Assembly: GCA_948099385.1 (NCBI GenBank)
Contig: CANUEZ040000167.1
Coordinates: 3,819,001 to 3,883,000 of the forward strand
Source of the DNA: Fasciola hepatica
Lineage: Eukaryota > Platyhelminthes > Trematoda > Plagiorchiida > Fasciolidae
Length of the DNA: 64,000 nucleotides
Direction: 5' to 3'
Below, piece after piece: positions 23,868 through 37,441 of the stretch (position 1 is its first letter; each line of letters opens with the position of its first letter). The notes under the pieces are model-generated. The model searched no databases. It saw only the letters and a program-made list of their open reading frames with translations, and was not told the DNA's origin. A program made the position numbers and the translations under genes.

Positions 23868-25207
23868 GTCAGCGGTTCCGGTGTATCCGGAAGAATGTTG
23901 CTCAATGTGCCTTATATCAAAAATTACTATATCCCATCAGACTGGCCAAACTCTAAAATTTCACTGATTTTTTCACGCGAAACAAGAATACTTTTAATTT
24001 AGCCATTTCGAGAAACTTCTCTGGTGTCTCACTTTTCCCGTGAGCTTGTGCATGCGTGACCACTGTTCACATTTGTTCAAATGCTTGTTATTTACCTTTA
24101 CATACATCATGTCAATTCTCTTTGTTTTGCAATCTTGCTGAATCAATTTCGCAAGTTTAGACAACTTCACTGAAAAATCCGGTAATCCATCGACTTTTCT
24201 CGAATATTTTCCACAAAGTTATATACTCACGTTTTAGAGTAATCGCACTCGTGATAGTTTGGGGAGACCACGTTTTTCCTGTTTCAGCTCGTCAAATGCA
24301 CGACATGGTCACATGATACGCTCCACCCATTTCTTTATCTTCTAATTTTTCAATACGCATACATTCGGTCGGTTGGCCAGTTAGTCAATCAATTTCGGCT
24401 CAAACCTGGAGAGCATCCGTATCACCCCCAATGTTGCCCCGGGTTACGACGAATGTTTGGAAGTTCTTGCAAAATGAGCGGACAAAAATGGACGGCAGGT
24501 TTGGTCTACGCCTAATGGTAAAAAATATTTTGAATTTGGAAAACAAGGTATGAGATTTGAAAGAGCAAAGAATGTAGAGAAAAAGGTACGCTCCGTGTGT
24601 AGATGGACAGTATAAAATACATCAAATTGTCTTGCTTTAGTCCAGTGAAGTTGGCACTTTCTTTAAGCAAACATTCAGCAATAAGTTTTCAGTCATGGCT
24701 AACTAAAACTTTTTCCGGGGAAAGTGGATGAATATTAAAATCCACAAAGACTGGTCTGATCAAATGAAGCCAGTCACCAAGGTCAAGGGTTTGCGCAGGG
24801 TGAAGATCAGTTTCTCGCGTAATTTGAAGCCAAATGGTGGGAAGTGGATCTGCAAACTAAAGACGGCTTCTTGGTTGGTGGATAGTAGTTCATATTTACT
24901 AGCAAACAGTAGGAACAAAGTTCCTTATTTTGAAAGCCTATTTACGAAGGTTGATACTGAGAAGAAATGGATTACATTGAACTGGGGGGGGGGAGGAATT
25001 ATCGATGTTAAATCAACGGTGACCTCGTGATTTGCTAGCATGTGACTGTAAACAGAGGAAAACGGCTTGTGTTCAAGTCTAGACTTGAGGAGATTCTTAT
25101 TTCGTAGAACTAAAGCCAGTTATAAAAGAATGTTGTAGACTTTGACTTAAAGAATAATGTTTTACTTCCAAATTATCGTTATTCTAATATTGAACAAAAT
25201 ACACTTT
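23868..25207. other. Intronic sequence, one unassigned frame
   Basis: A plus frame of 100 codons at 24728-25030 is rich in Lys/Trp and carries a G run near its end. It matches no family I know and lacks convincing splice sites. Confidence 0.35.
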
Positions 25208-25340
25208 TTCTGGATGGGGGCTTTGACCAGTCAAAGGATGCCAATTTTTGAATGAACTGGTGGTCGCTATTTTCGCACCCGAGATATCAAGGCCTGAACC
25301 CCTCACTACTGGCCGCGTGAACACCGCCGGTGCTTCATTT
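25208..25340 (-). mobile_element. tRNA-derived SINE, family C, degenerate
   Basis: On minus, a decayed tRNA-like head (GGGGTTCAGGCCTTG in place of the B box) is followed by a body ending in TTGACTGGTCAAAGCCCCC, the same end position as the 16.5- and 18.1-kb copies. Confidence 0.5.
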
Positions 25341-28300
25341 CCGTTTGCTAGAAAGCACACTTATAGTTACCAATTATGAACTGCTGATACTTCTTTGTTA
25401 TCCACACTGACTAAAACTGCAAGCACCTCTGCATGAGAGTTTGTAGTTATCTAACATTTTTGATGTGATCTGCCTAAGCTGACTGACTGATATTCTAATC
25501 AGTACGGATGAAGCAGTTTAGTCCCCGTTGATTTACACTGATGTGGTGATTCGGAGGTTCTCATCCAGTTTGTTTTGATGCTTGGTTGAGAACAGATGCA
25601 ACTTTTTCTGCAGTACCCGTGCCAACGGAGACAAGTGACGAGCTCGCATGATAAGTGGTCACTGTCATTTACTAGTGTGGTTATGGACAGGTACTCAAAC
25701 TACTTACTGGAATCAATGTGCGCGTTGATCTGAGTGTCATGAAATTTTATGGGAAAGCCGACATTCCCAGCACCAATTAAACCGACGCTAGAAAAATAAC
25801 AGCTAGCTTATCTCAGCAGATATCTTCAATTAAATCATCATTCGGCCATCAGAGATGTGGGTTCCAAACAAGCTGGGATGGTGGAGGTTTGCAGGTGAAC
25901 CGACTAACTCATGTCTTTCTCGTAGAGTGCGATGGGGTTTATACTACAACAAGTCTCAAGCCTCGCACCTTTAAGAACTGACGTTAAGCGTCCCTTACAA
26001 GTGAAAGAAAGCTCGGGTCAGGTAAACTGTAGAATGAGCGCTGATTCCTTGTGTGCAACCTGTTATTCAACGCTCACGTGTGAAAACCATATGCAAGTTT
26101 ATTCACCCAGTTCAGTTCTGTTTATTCAAACATGAACCTCGCACTTTTGTGTCCCGGCCTCGGTTGCTACCTCTCAGCAGTGTCAAGTGAAGGGCAAACA
26201 GAACAGAAGTATGAAGTGAAAAAGAGCCAAAAGTAAAGCAAGAAGTTGAAATCGAGAAGACAAAAAAGAGTTCGGTTGATCATCTACAGAGGAATACACA
26301 GTTAAATCGTGCACTCTTTCAATAGTCTCCGATGCCATTCTTGACATTCTTTGACATTTTGAATTCAAACACCTACTACATAGTACGGTACGTTCTTGGC
26401 ATAATGAATACGTCTATCACTATTAGAACGTACCACTATATCACTCACTCTTCACAAATATTAGTGATACCTTGAGTGCAACTGCTCTAAATGCTGTCTC
26501 AAAGCGTAACTCATTCGGAATTGTGAAAAGCCAGAGTAAGAAAATCATAACGATAATGGAACAAAAAAGGTGGCACTAAGTGTGTAAAAAAGTGCACAAA
26601 TGAAAGTTCGTCAACAGCCGCGCTGCCTGATCATATCTTCTAATTTGTCTAACGAATCACTTGGTAGAAATACTGAACTTCACCACAAAGTTCAATACAT
26701 CGTAAATGGCCAACTCACTGGTTAGGCTTTCGTAAGTGTTCCCCGGTCACGAAGTGATTAATCTTGTTCCTCTTCCAGCCAATGCCCGTCTCGACGAACG
26801 ATGCATACCGAGGAATTATATCCGGGGAAATTCGGAACACCTGTCTTAACCACAGTTCGTTGAGTTTCAGAGATGCATCGGATGAATTTGTCGCTTAAGT
26901 AGTCCTCTAAGCATAATTCCAGCACTTCTGAAACAGTCCTATCAGCACACGCGAGCAACAATGCGAATACAGCAACGGTCAGACACTGACTGTCCCGCTG
27001 TATCTTTCTCTATACTCAATGACATATCATCCGATATCCGAATACTTATTGATTTTGCGGACAAGTAATGAGCCGGTCAGAACCAGCCGTGAGCTGTATA
27101 CATTGTAAAAGCTTTTACAAAAAGAGTACCTCAGCGAGTAGTAGTAGTAGTAGTAGTAGTAGTAGCAGTAGTAGTAGTGGTAGTTGGTCTTACTAAGGAG
27201 GGTCTCCGGTACACGAAATTTCCACGAAACTGTTCTCCTCAAGAGAGTTTCATTGAATATTTTGATGTTGATCAAACTTGAGAATTTATTCTATGGACTC
27301 CGGATCGCTTCAGCTACATATATAAACCAGAGGTGCACTCGATAGCGTTTATCTCAAACTAGGCCACTCAGCAAACCATTTCCTGTTGTAGACGTGATGG
27401 TGGAAAGACACAAGAATATTGAAAAAGCTCCTGGTTACTGAGTTTGACATTGTGGGGTCACCAGCTTTGTTCAAGAGGGCACTGATTTTGTCGCTTCCAC
27501 TGAAGATGAAACGCTTCAGGCTCTTACACCAACCTTTAAACAATCGGGAGCTGATGAAAACCGTGTACCTCAGCCACGAACAGCGCCGGTATTCGAGGTC
27601 TCTCAGGATGATTACTGGTGGCTTTTTTCCCCTCGACACATGCACCATTCTATTTTGTGGAATACTATTTCATCATCATAGTAAACTTGCTTATTAATTA
27701 GACGATCCTATTTCAACTGTTGTTTGGAAGAAGGGAAGGTGGATTGAAGGAATACGCTACGAAACATCTCGAGAAGAATAAGCTTTTGAGTGGATAAAAA
27801 GAGGTACTTTCTGGGCTAGTTTGTGCAACACATCAAGTTGTTCATCTCAAATGAATTAACTTACGTACCGGTGCAAAATTACCTATACCACTCCTGTCAT
27901 TATAAGATGCTCTTTATCGCTGTTTCTCTACATCTCTTTGAACAGCCGCGTATGGTGCCAAACAGCATTATTGTTCAATGGTGATAAATTGTTACGGGTG
28001 AACGAACCATTTTATCACACTCTGAATCGGAACAAAAAATTGCGTCGTTGGTTCACACGTTGACAATGACAGTGTGCCTGTGTCTACACTCCCTAATCGG
28101 TTTCGCTGATTATAAATTCGGAGCTAACTGGACCATCAAAGGGAATTATGTGTAATCCGTCGGTGTGTCGTGCGTAAAGGTTAACAGGAATACTGTATAA
28201 GTAAATACACTCACACACAACACACGGCAACCTACATTATTAGATAAAAAAAACTGATTGTTTAGATGAGGGAACAGAAAGAAGGTATAAAAGATGATGC

Positions 28301-31300
28301 AAATCAGGGTAACATCAGCCTACCGCATTTTTCCACCATTTTTTTTAAATTTAGAGTACTTTCCGTTTTTCGTATACTGCTGTAGCTTCAGGGTTTTATT
28401 TCACCGCGGAATTTGGCAGTCACACGTTGTTCACGTGTTTGTCTGCACTGGATTTCTCTCTCTCTCTCTCTCCGTTTGTTAGTCACAACCGTTCCGACTA
28501 CCTGACCACTTCCGGTCCGCGGTTTGTTAAGCATATGGATGTTCTTATTGTTGTGTGTGTGTCAGTAGAGGTAAATCTGAGTGTGTATGTGTGCAGGTTG
28601 GGTTGGTTATACAAGCGAGAAAGGTCCCTTTCATCGGATCCGGTCACAACTCTGTACTCTTGCCGCCTGCTCAAATAAAGTCAACGTTATGGCACATCGG
28701 GAAGGCATAAGCACGTGAATAATGTAGGGAACAATGTGTGCAATGAATTGTTGACAAATTAGGGAAGATATCGACAGCCGATCGTTTTGTATAAAACCAC
28801 TCTTCAAACTGGATAATCCACTGACCAAGCTGAATTAGGTATTTCATAAACTCGATTTTCCATTGCAAAAGAAATTCGCGAAGGTCATAGTGGTAAAAGA
28901 GGTTAGGTAGCTGTACAACGATGAGTTTCTCTGAGTTTAGCATGTTGCACAAAAGCGCGTGTGCAACACGGTGACAACTGAAACTGTGTTCCTCCCCGGA
29001 TTCCAGTACCACTCAACAAATATGAATGTAGTTTCCTCCGAAGTCTAAACTGGTTGGGACATTTTAAGCCGTCAGAAAGTCACATCAATCAGCCGTGTCC
29101 CCACTTCTTCCTGATGAACCATCGTAGTACGCCAGTTAGAACACCGAAATAACTCGAATCAGAAGACTTTCAACGAATTGGGTACATTTGTCACTTGTGC
29201 TACTTATGGCCGAAATGAGCAGTAAATAGAAACGAGTACAGCTGACGTATGCGTATATACTTACAAATGTCGTCGAAGTTCCCTAAACAGCAGGGATTTT
29301 GAAATATTCAGTCTTCGACATAGGTAAGAATCTCCAAAATACACGAGAAAAGTAAGACATTTTCTTCCTTACACGAGGAATAAATTCCTGATAGTAATCA
29401 AATCGTGACTTTCAGCATGAAATTCTGGAAACCCAATCGTTGTATTTTTCAGGGGTAATAAAACTGCAAGATTTTGTAACACTTGGATAAGGTTGTCCAA
29501 GTCCAAGCCTCTTGTGAGACATGACCTAAAGCATTATCTTACACTAAGATTGTTTTAGAGGAAAATTTTCTGGTCTGAAAGACAAAAGAAGTTTTATTTT
29601 TTGAGCGCAGTGAATTTTACGTTGTTCAGGATATTTTTAATAATGCTCCAATAACAAGCTTGATGGTAATTTTTGCAGCCGGTGTTTAATGGTGTGGTGA
29701 ATTGCACGACTTCAAAGTCAATAAAGTGGGTTCCTTCGGAAATCTTCTTTTAAGACGGACATACTCTTGAACCTCTCAGTTCTCATCACAGTTCATGCAA
29801 AGTAAATGGATGGCAAAACAGTTTGCGGTGCGATTCCTCTATTTTCGTGGTTGCAAAATTTATCCACCTTTGTTTTTCGTAAAATGCTGACTTTCGATCG
29901 GTTAAAGCAACTGACTTTTCTCCGCCCTTGTTTGCTAAAAACAAATGGGAGTTTTTATGAAATATTCTCCCACGCTGAATATTCATTGATCTCTGGCTGT
30001 TATTTTTATCTCAGTGCAGCTGAAGTCATTATTCAAGTTTTATAAGTTTGTATTTTGCGGACCAAATCTTGGTATTTTATCATTTTTCTGAGTAACGTGA
30101 ATAAATGTGTTGTTATGCGCGAGAACCATGAGAAATGATTTTATCACAGGAAAAAATGTTCGATGGGCTCTCTCCTCTTCAATGAAGTGGAGTAAGTTTT
30201 TTGGAAGTTTTTAGTGGGTATTTTTTGCAACGCGTCGAAAATAAAGCCGACTTTCAACGGGCTCCGCTCATATGAATTTGAACTGCTGGTTACGCTATCG
30301 AAATCAACCAAAAGCTTTCTTCCGGCCGGGCTACCGTTCACCGGGAATTAGCTGTTGAAATTTTGGACAACATAGTACCCCCCATTTATCTTCGATTCTT
30401 TTTTGTTTCATTCTGTTAGGCAGAAATATGGTAGAGAATTGGGGAAAAGGTAGATAACTCTAGTAGAACCAGCGTTTATTTTTCAAGGATGAAAACAAAT
30501 CACTGTGAAATTTACCTTCGTCGGTATACCAGTTCGCCGCATTTCACATTTAGGTAATTTCGAAGTTCGGAACTTCGGACTAATCTGTCACGGTAACCAA
30601 GGTATCCTAATCTCACTCGTCAATGGATTGCAGTAGAACTATAACTGACATCGAGTACAATGAAATCTTTTATTTCAGCCCCGTGTTTTGGTTTTCCATG
30701 GAAGACTGAAGCAAGAGGGATTAGTTACGGAGAAGAGGTTCCTCTAGCAAATTCCGACAAGAGCTATATGTATATTTACATGCATGTGCATGTGGTTAAA
30801 ACGTCACTGATTAATTACGGCGGCCTAATTTGATTATCACGTTATAACAAGCCTGCATTTGCATAAATATTCACTGAAAGGTTAACCCTGATAATCTCAA
30901 AACTTAGGTCTGTAACATGCACCATTCTCATTGCAAGCTGGCTTTGCTGTCGGCTCTAATAATATCTGAAACAAAAGCCTTAATCTCTCAGTGTATTTGA
31001 ATGACTTGTGCCATATTTGCTAAATAATATTTCGCATTTGCTTACGCCGGCGTATAAAACTCTCTCTCTATGCTCTTAAAAAAGTGGGGTATGAATAACC
31101 GGGTCTTATTGGTAGTACGCGATACTTCCGACTTGGATTTTGAAAAAATGCCAACTCTCTTGCAAAGAAGGAAAATTGTTGTAGCAGACGTCTGTTGAAA
31201 GCGAAATACATCCGTCTTCTATTTGGCCGTCAAGCGAGGTAAACGGAAGCAGTACTCAGGGGAATTATATATGACAGGTTATGAGCGATTTATGCTCATA

Positions 31301-31689
31301 TTCCTAGCGCTTCTTGAACCAGTAACATCAAATAAACATAAGTCAAACTTTGTAGTTCATTTCTACCATTCTAGTCCCATTTTGTGAAGACTACCCTCAT
31401 GAGAGTCGATTGTCGTGTTTGTGTGAAAAATTGCTAAAATAGAAAGCTAGCATCAGGTAGAGGCCATTTCTAAATGGGGTTGAGATTGAGCTTAAAAACC
31501 CTGATGGCTTTTGACTCAAAGATGAACAGTATGGGTTCAAGACCCGTTAGAATTCAGTTCATTTCAGTTAATTTATCCATCATCATCACACCTGTGAGCT
31601 CTGGTTTTAGTCGAAGTATATTTGAGTTCAAGGCAAAGTGAATGGAAAAATACAGTGATGTAAGGTGGAAAAATTTCGATAAGAAGAAA
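25341..31689. other. Intronic sequence, mostly unrecognised
   Basis: Contains a TAG microsatellite (27138-27178), a TC run (28455-28472) and a 113-codon minus frame (28671-29012) overlapped by a 65-codon frame. None shows a known motif. A plus frame around 27465-27690 (read in the third frame) is open for about 70 codons but is also unassigned. Confidence 0.4.
27138..27178. repeat. (TAG)n microsatellite
   Basis: About 41 bases of GTA/TAG repeat with one interruption (AGTAGCAGTAG). Confidence 0.9.
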
Positions 31690-31935
31690 TCAAGAGGACA
31701 AAGAGCCTGAATCTGATTTCACCAATGGCCGTGACATCTAGCCACGACACCTAATGTCTCCAGCGACCTGGTGGGCGAGTCTCCTGAATCCCAACCCGGA
31801 ATTCCAACACACCCAAATTGATCACATCCATTGATCAAGGCTCTTATACCTTTATGACAATTCATGGGCTGACCAACTCGACTTAGCCTCAAATCACTAT
31901 TTGCTTTGGAGACCGAAGTAGGTTGGCATGCATAA
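31690..31935 (-). repeat. Probable dispersed trematode repeat with protein-like frame
   Basis: A 73-codon minus frame includes SDLRLSRVGQP and WDSGDSPTRSLETLGVVARC. From memory, similar LSRLGQPGSIP and RSLETLGVVARCHGHW strings recur in many predicted proteins of liver and lung fluke genomes, where they come from repeats. A weakly similar NSDLGLPSAT segment lies on minus at about 34.6 kb. Identification is tentative. Confidence 0.35.
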
Positions 31936-34900
31936 CACATATCCCAACCACATTACTAAATTTGGACTTAACGTTTACTTCAGTGAATGGTCAGTGGTTC
32001 CCAAAACCGTACGCCTAGCTTCAGCGTTATTGAAACGGTGTTTCTACCATATTAGAACAAAACTACGAAGACATCAACACTCGAACGAAGACAGCCCTCA
32101 CGTATCTTATACCCATAATGACCATTTTACTTAGCCATACAAAAGAACATATATAATTGTGACGGGAATAGAGTTTAACCGAAAAAACTGGAACATAACA
32201 CAAACTACGCACAGTGTATTTTTCCAAAGGGTAATGTGTTTAGCTGCCTATGGATGACCTCCGCATCAAATTTCATCCTTACACAGGCACGTCTTCCCCA
32301 AATACCGTGCTAAATAAATAGGAAATAAGGGAACATTCTGATTTTGCCTGAACCTGTTTACAACTGGCAGTTTTGTTCAGGATTTGTGTCAAGTACACAA
32401 TCATATAATTATTTGCTTTACTAACGGAATGGCATGCATCAGTTCGTGCATGCAGATGGATATAAAAAAACTGACCCGGTTTCACAATTACCGGGTAAGC
32501 AAAAATTTACCCGCTAGCAAAAATGTTTAATTCAGAAGAGATTACAAGTGAACTACAACCGGACCGGTGAAAGGAAACGGAGAATTTGCAATCCAGCCTG
32601 GCCAGTATATGACGCTTTCTTGTTGACTTTACTCCATTTACCAAGACATAGTCTTTGCTGACCGAAAAATAGTCTTTCGTCTACTTTGGATGACACTTTA
32701 TTAATCCTCTTTGTATGGTAGTGGTGATGAGGATTTCATTTTAATGCTTTTCAAACCCTCTTTTCAAATTGGGAAACATTAGAAAAATACAAGGATCATT
32801 TTGTTGCATCAAAAGGTTTGCCTTGCACTCCATGCCATTTAGCTTGTAGCAAGGAAGAATAGCACATAAAAGGAAAACTGATAGGAAAAGCTACGAATAA
32901 CAATGGGTGGAGTTCGCGTAAGCAGTTTTGGGGTTCACGGTCGGAAATGAAGAACCGGGAACCTAAAGCCTGGTACATTATTATTGCCATCACTTGCGGT
33001 GCCCCAAGGAAATCAGGGAAAAATGAACCGGCTTGATTACTCATTGGGACTAGGTAAACTGGTTTCACTTTCATAGATGAACATAAAATACATTTCATCT
33101 ATCAACCAAAATAGCTTTCAAAATGATCTAAAGAGCTCGTACAAGGTCGTCTGAAGTATCTAATCAGTGCCATTCGTTGACACTGAAAGCTGTACCCGTC
33201 AGATCCCTCGAATAATACCTTTATAACCAGGAACTGTTGCCCAAGTTTCTGTTGCTCTGACCCCGATCGGACAGCAAGGTATCGACCAAGTGCAAACTTG
33301 TCAGTGATTATCGAATCGAAACCATACGTACACAATATTCACTACCTCTCATTGGAGTCATGCTGTCTCCTTGTTGGTTCACGAACGTTGACAAAAGTAA
33401 ACATGGAAATCTATAAATATGCGAATTCAGGAGTTCAGTGAGTTGGAAGCTGGAAATACTCTCTAAACGGTGAAAAATCGTGTTTGACCTCGATAACAAC
33501 AGCTAAAATTCGCATCTGACCACTATATTGTGAATATCGTTTAGACCAAATTAGTCTTTGAAACTATGATCACTTCTGAAGTCAACCTTACCTGGATTAA
33601 ACCAGTAACGTACGTATGTATAACTCGTGATGTCTATGAAAAGTTTCAGTTTTGTTCACGGATAATATAATCTCTGAAAATTCTAGTATAGAGCCGACCT
33701 GTCAGTCATGATCCCGTCAGAAGTATTGAGACAATGAAATCTACCCCAAACCTCAACTCCTGTTCACACAAAACAAACAAATAATGATGAAAGATGCAAC
33801 CTTTATGAAAGCCAGTGACGCTGGTTCACAAAGGGTAAACGACCAAATCTTGTTTATGATCAGATTGGCACGAAGCAGTTTCATGATATCAGCGGTTTGA
33901 CCAGTTAACAGATGCAGTGAAGACCTACGTGTTTTCTTCTTACTCCTCCCTAGATACTTTCTAGTACGTGAAATAATTGCTAATTTATTTCGGACCAAAA
34001 AATCAGCTGGTGAAAAATACGTCCTGCCAACATTTGACCTTCATCTCACCAATTCACCGCGTTAACGATTCACTCCTTCACACGACTATTCTTCAAAATA
34101 TTGTTCTACCGAGGATTTTGCGTGTCATACTCATATAGTGAACATGCTATATTTATTGCTCTCCCAAACAACACATTTTCTCCAACTGAAGGAAACATCC
34201 CAAGGCGGGTAATAGCAGCACATTCCGTTTTTACACCGATTACCTAACTCTAAATGGCTTTCCTTCACCTCTCTTACTCTTATAAAAAAAACCAAGGTCG
34301 GAGTTAGTGTTTGTAAACTGTCGGTTTTTGTGGTTGATCATAGTCTATCAACGTGATCAATTTATTGTCCTGCCTTGATTCTTTTTCTTTATCTTCCAGG
34401 GGAATCATTTAGGAAAGTTTCCGCAATACTCTGAGAAAAGTACACAGTTTCGTCTTTCATGTGATAAGTAAATGTGAGCGCAAAAAACAATTTCACTTAT
34501 TTTTTTCACCGAACAGAGTATAGATAAACATCGAACTGGTATAACTTCCCGTTATGGCGAACTGCACAGCAAAAAACAATGATGCGTTGTAGCCGAATGA
34601 ACTTTCACTCCGTCCTACTGTGAGCGTTGCTGATGGCAACCCTAGATCACTATTTCTTTTGGACTTGCTAATATAGCGGTAACTGGACAAAATACAGCCC
34701 CACCGTTTACCCACGTAGACTTGGGTCTGCACAGACCGTGAAAAGCGGCCGATTGCGTGAGATTTGTGAGCATCTGTGTGAACGCTACTTTGGGTGAGGC
34801 GAACTCTCACTCACCGAGAAACGACTCAAACAACCATTGATCAAGTCATTTACCTAGTAATGCTCTCTGCCCTAGTTCGTGGACCATTGGTAAAATGCCG

Positions 34901-37384
34901 TTGAATAAAGATACCAAAGAGAGCTGTAGTCATACATAGTCTGGTTTGACTCATTGGCTGAATGTTGTTTACCGTTTACACAGTGTATGTGCACTCGTTC
35001 AATGATTCGTCAGTATACGCATTTGATGTGATTAACGGGTGATAAATGTGACAAAATTATTGTTTTACACGATATCATGCTTTTCAAAGGAACTGAAAGT
35101 CAGTAAAGTGACATTAGTAACCCATATCAAAATTTGGCATTTACTGCTGTTGATCTGAGTTCTCGTGATAGTCGTCTGATAAAAGTATTTCAACCGAAGT
35201 TTCAAAGTCAGTGTTACGTGCGATATAACCTATATTTATGCAATCAAGATAAAAGGTTATTCAAGCTCTTGGAACCAAGAGTACTGATGAAAACGTAAAA
35301 CTCAATGAAAGACCAATTTTATCAGGACAATCAATCACCAACTTTAATTTGTTATGGTTCGCTGGCGATAATACCCCGCCGCTGCTAAATGGTAATCATA
35401 ATGGCCTTTAAACCCCTCTCTCTCGGGCTCGCAACTCACCACAGACGCAGGTTACTTACACCAGTTGGCAGTTTTACAAATGGGAGTATCAGACCACCGT
35501 TACATATTAGAAAGGAAAGCAAGTAAAAAATACAACATGTTGACTTGACTGTCGCACTGGGCACGTGGATGTCAGTGGTTTTATCAGCAGGACGTTAAAA
35601 ATTATTTGCAATTTGCGAACCACGATTAGTATACTAATATACTTCAAACAGTTAAAGTCGGTGGATCTCGGCCAAACAATGGGAACCAGCTGGTAGCGTA
35701 CCAAGAGATAAATCGTATAGGGTATGCTACCTCAAAAGCCAAGCTTAGTGAGCAGGAGCTGAGGTAAATCACCAGTTCTCTAAATCATGGGGATGGATGA
35801 TTACGTTTTCCATATTTAGCGGTGAAAGCCTTTGAGCCTAAAAATCGAGAGAGGTTTAAAAGAGTCATCAAAGAACTTATGACAAAATGGTCGTTGTTTA
35901 TTTCATTACTACTTCCAACCTTGTATCACCACCAGAAACCATTCAACTACTCAACAACTACCACCCTAACCGACTGTAATCTACGGCTGTAGTGTAATTT
36001 GTTCAGAGTGTCTGTATACAGAAGGTATTTTCCAGACTGAAATATTCTGTTAATAATTTGTATAAGGGCCGGTGGAAAGGAAAACGAGCATGTTCACTAA
36101 TGGCGTGAGTGCAAAAGTTACGCAATGAAGGTAAAAGTTTGCCTGCTTAGTGTATAGAAAAAACCAATGAACCATGCAAAGTATCTTTTTTTCTTCACTG
36201 TTATGCCAACATGCCTTTCATGACTGATGCAGTCATGTAGCGCGAGAACAAATATTTCCACTGGATTTTTTTGCGCTGTACATTGCAGAGTTTGAAATTG
36301 TGTTATGACAGCAAAGTTTTACTCAGGCAGAGTTTAGTTACAATTTTTGGAGTGAAATAAACCAATTTTTTCCTTTAGGATCTGAAAGAGCCACTTTTTC
36401 TTGTGTTACTCGATACTTTACAATTGTATAAATCTGATTCTGGTTGTAGGATCAGGAAATCGAACACCAGTTTCTTGGGTCAAATTAGTAACCGGGGACG
36501 AACTGATGTAGCTAGAATTACGTATTTTGTGCGATTTTACACGTGAAACCAATGAATGTTCCCTCCTTGCAGCCATCAACGTGCCAACCCTTAGGTTGTA
36601 CAATAACGTCATTTTTTTCTGTAGAAATGATGAACCTAACCATGTTTGAACAGTAGCGGCGTCCGATTGCTGAAACGTTAACGCGAGTTGATCTGTACTG
36701 ATGATAACTGCGTGTAGGGGCTAATTGCAAGATGTTACGTAAAATAAGCATCTGAAAAGGGTCTTTTTGTTGTTTTTGGCCCAGTTGTATGGTTAACAAG
36801 TGTGGTTACCTGATCTACCGGGATCAGGGCTCTTAAACCCCTAAGTGGTACCTAAGGCATCTTACAAAATTCCACTGGAAATCAAAATGTATACAAATAA
36901 CCAACCGCCATTTATTAAAATATTGCAAAATAAATGTCATGACGGGCTGAAGAACTTAATTTTCTGGAAGCTTCTTTATTCTTAGTGAGTTCTGGGGAAA
37001 ATATGGTAGAAATGTGGAACTTCACAAGTTTTGTCAAAAAATATTAAAGGGATAAAATGCTCCCGTATTCAGCAAATGGTTCAACGTATGTGCTAAGCTA
37101 TGAGATCGAATAGTTAGTAGGAATAGGTATCCGTCAAGAAGGAATGGAAATACAAAGCAAGAATTATTCACTCAGGCGGGCAGTGAAAATTGCCTGGCAT
37201 TGATAATTCGATCAACTGTCAATTATATAAAATTGAGACTTTCGCGTAAATTATTGGACTAAAAGTAGTGCCTATACGAATGTTTCGTTGGAACACTGCG
37301 TGGATTGCCGCATTTTGGGATTGGGAAAAGTACAAATAGATTTTTCACTACATAAGATTAAAGCTTGTTGGGCCAATGGTAGAT

Positions 37385-37441
<57 letters not shown>

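Noticed and set aside
27465..27690. LINE-type RT fragment (GTDFVASTEDETLQAL, vaguely like a YADD box region)
   Set aside because: The catalytic Asp pair is absent and nothing before or after resembles a LINE RT.
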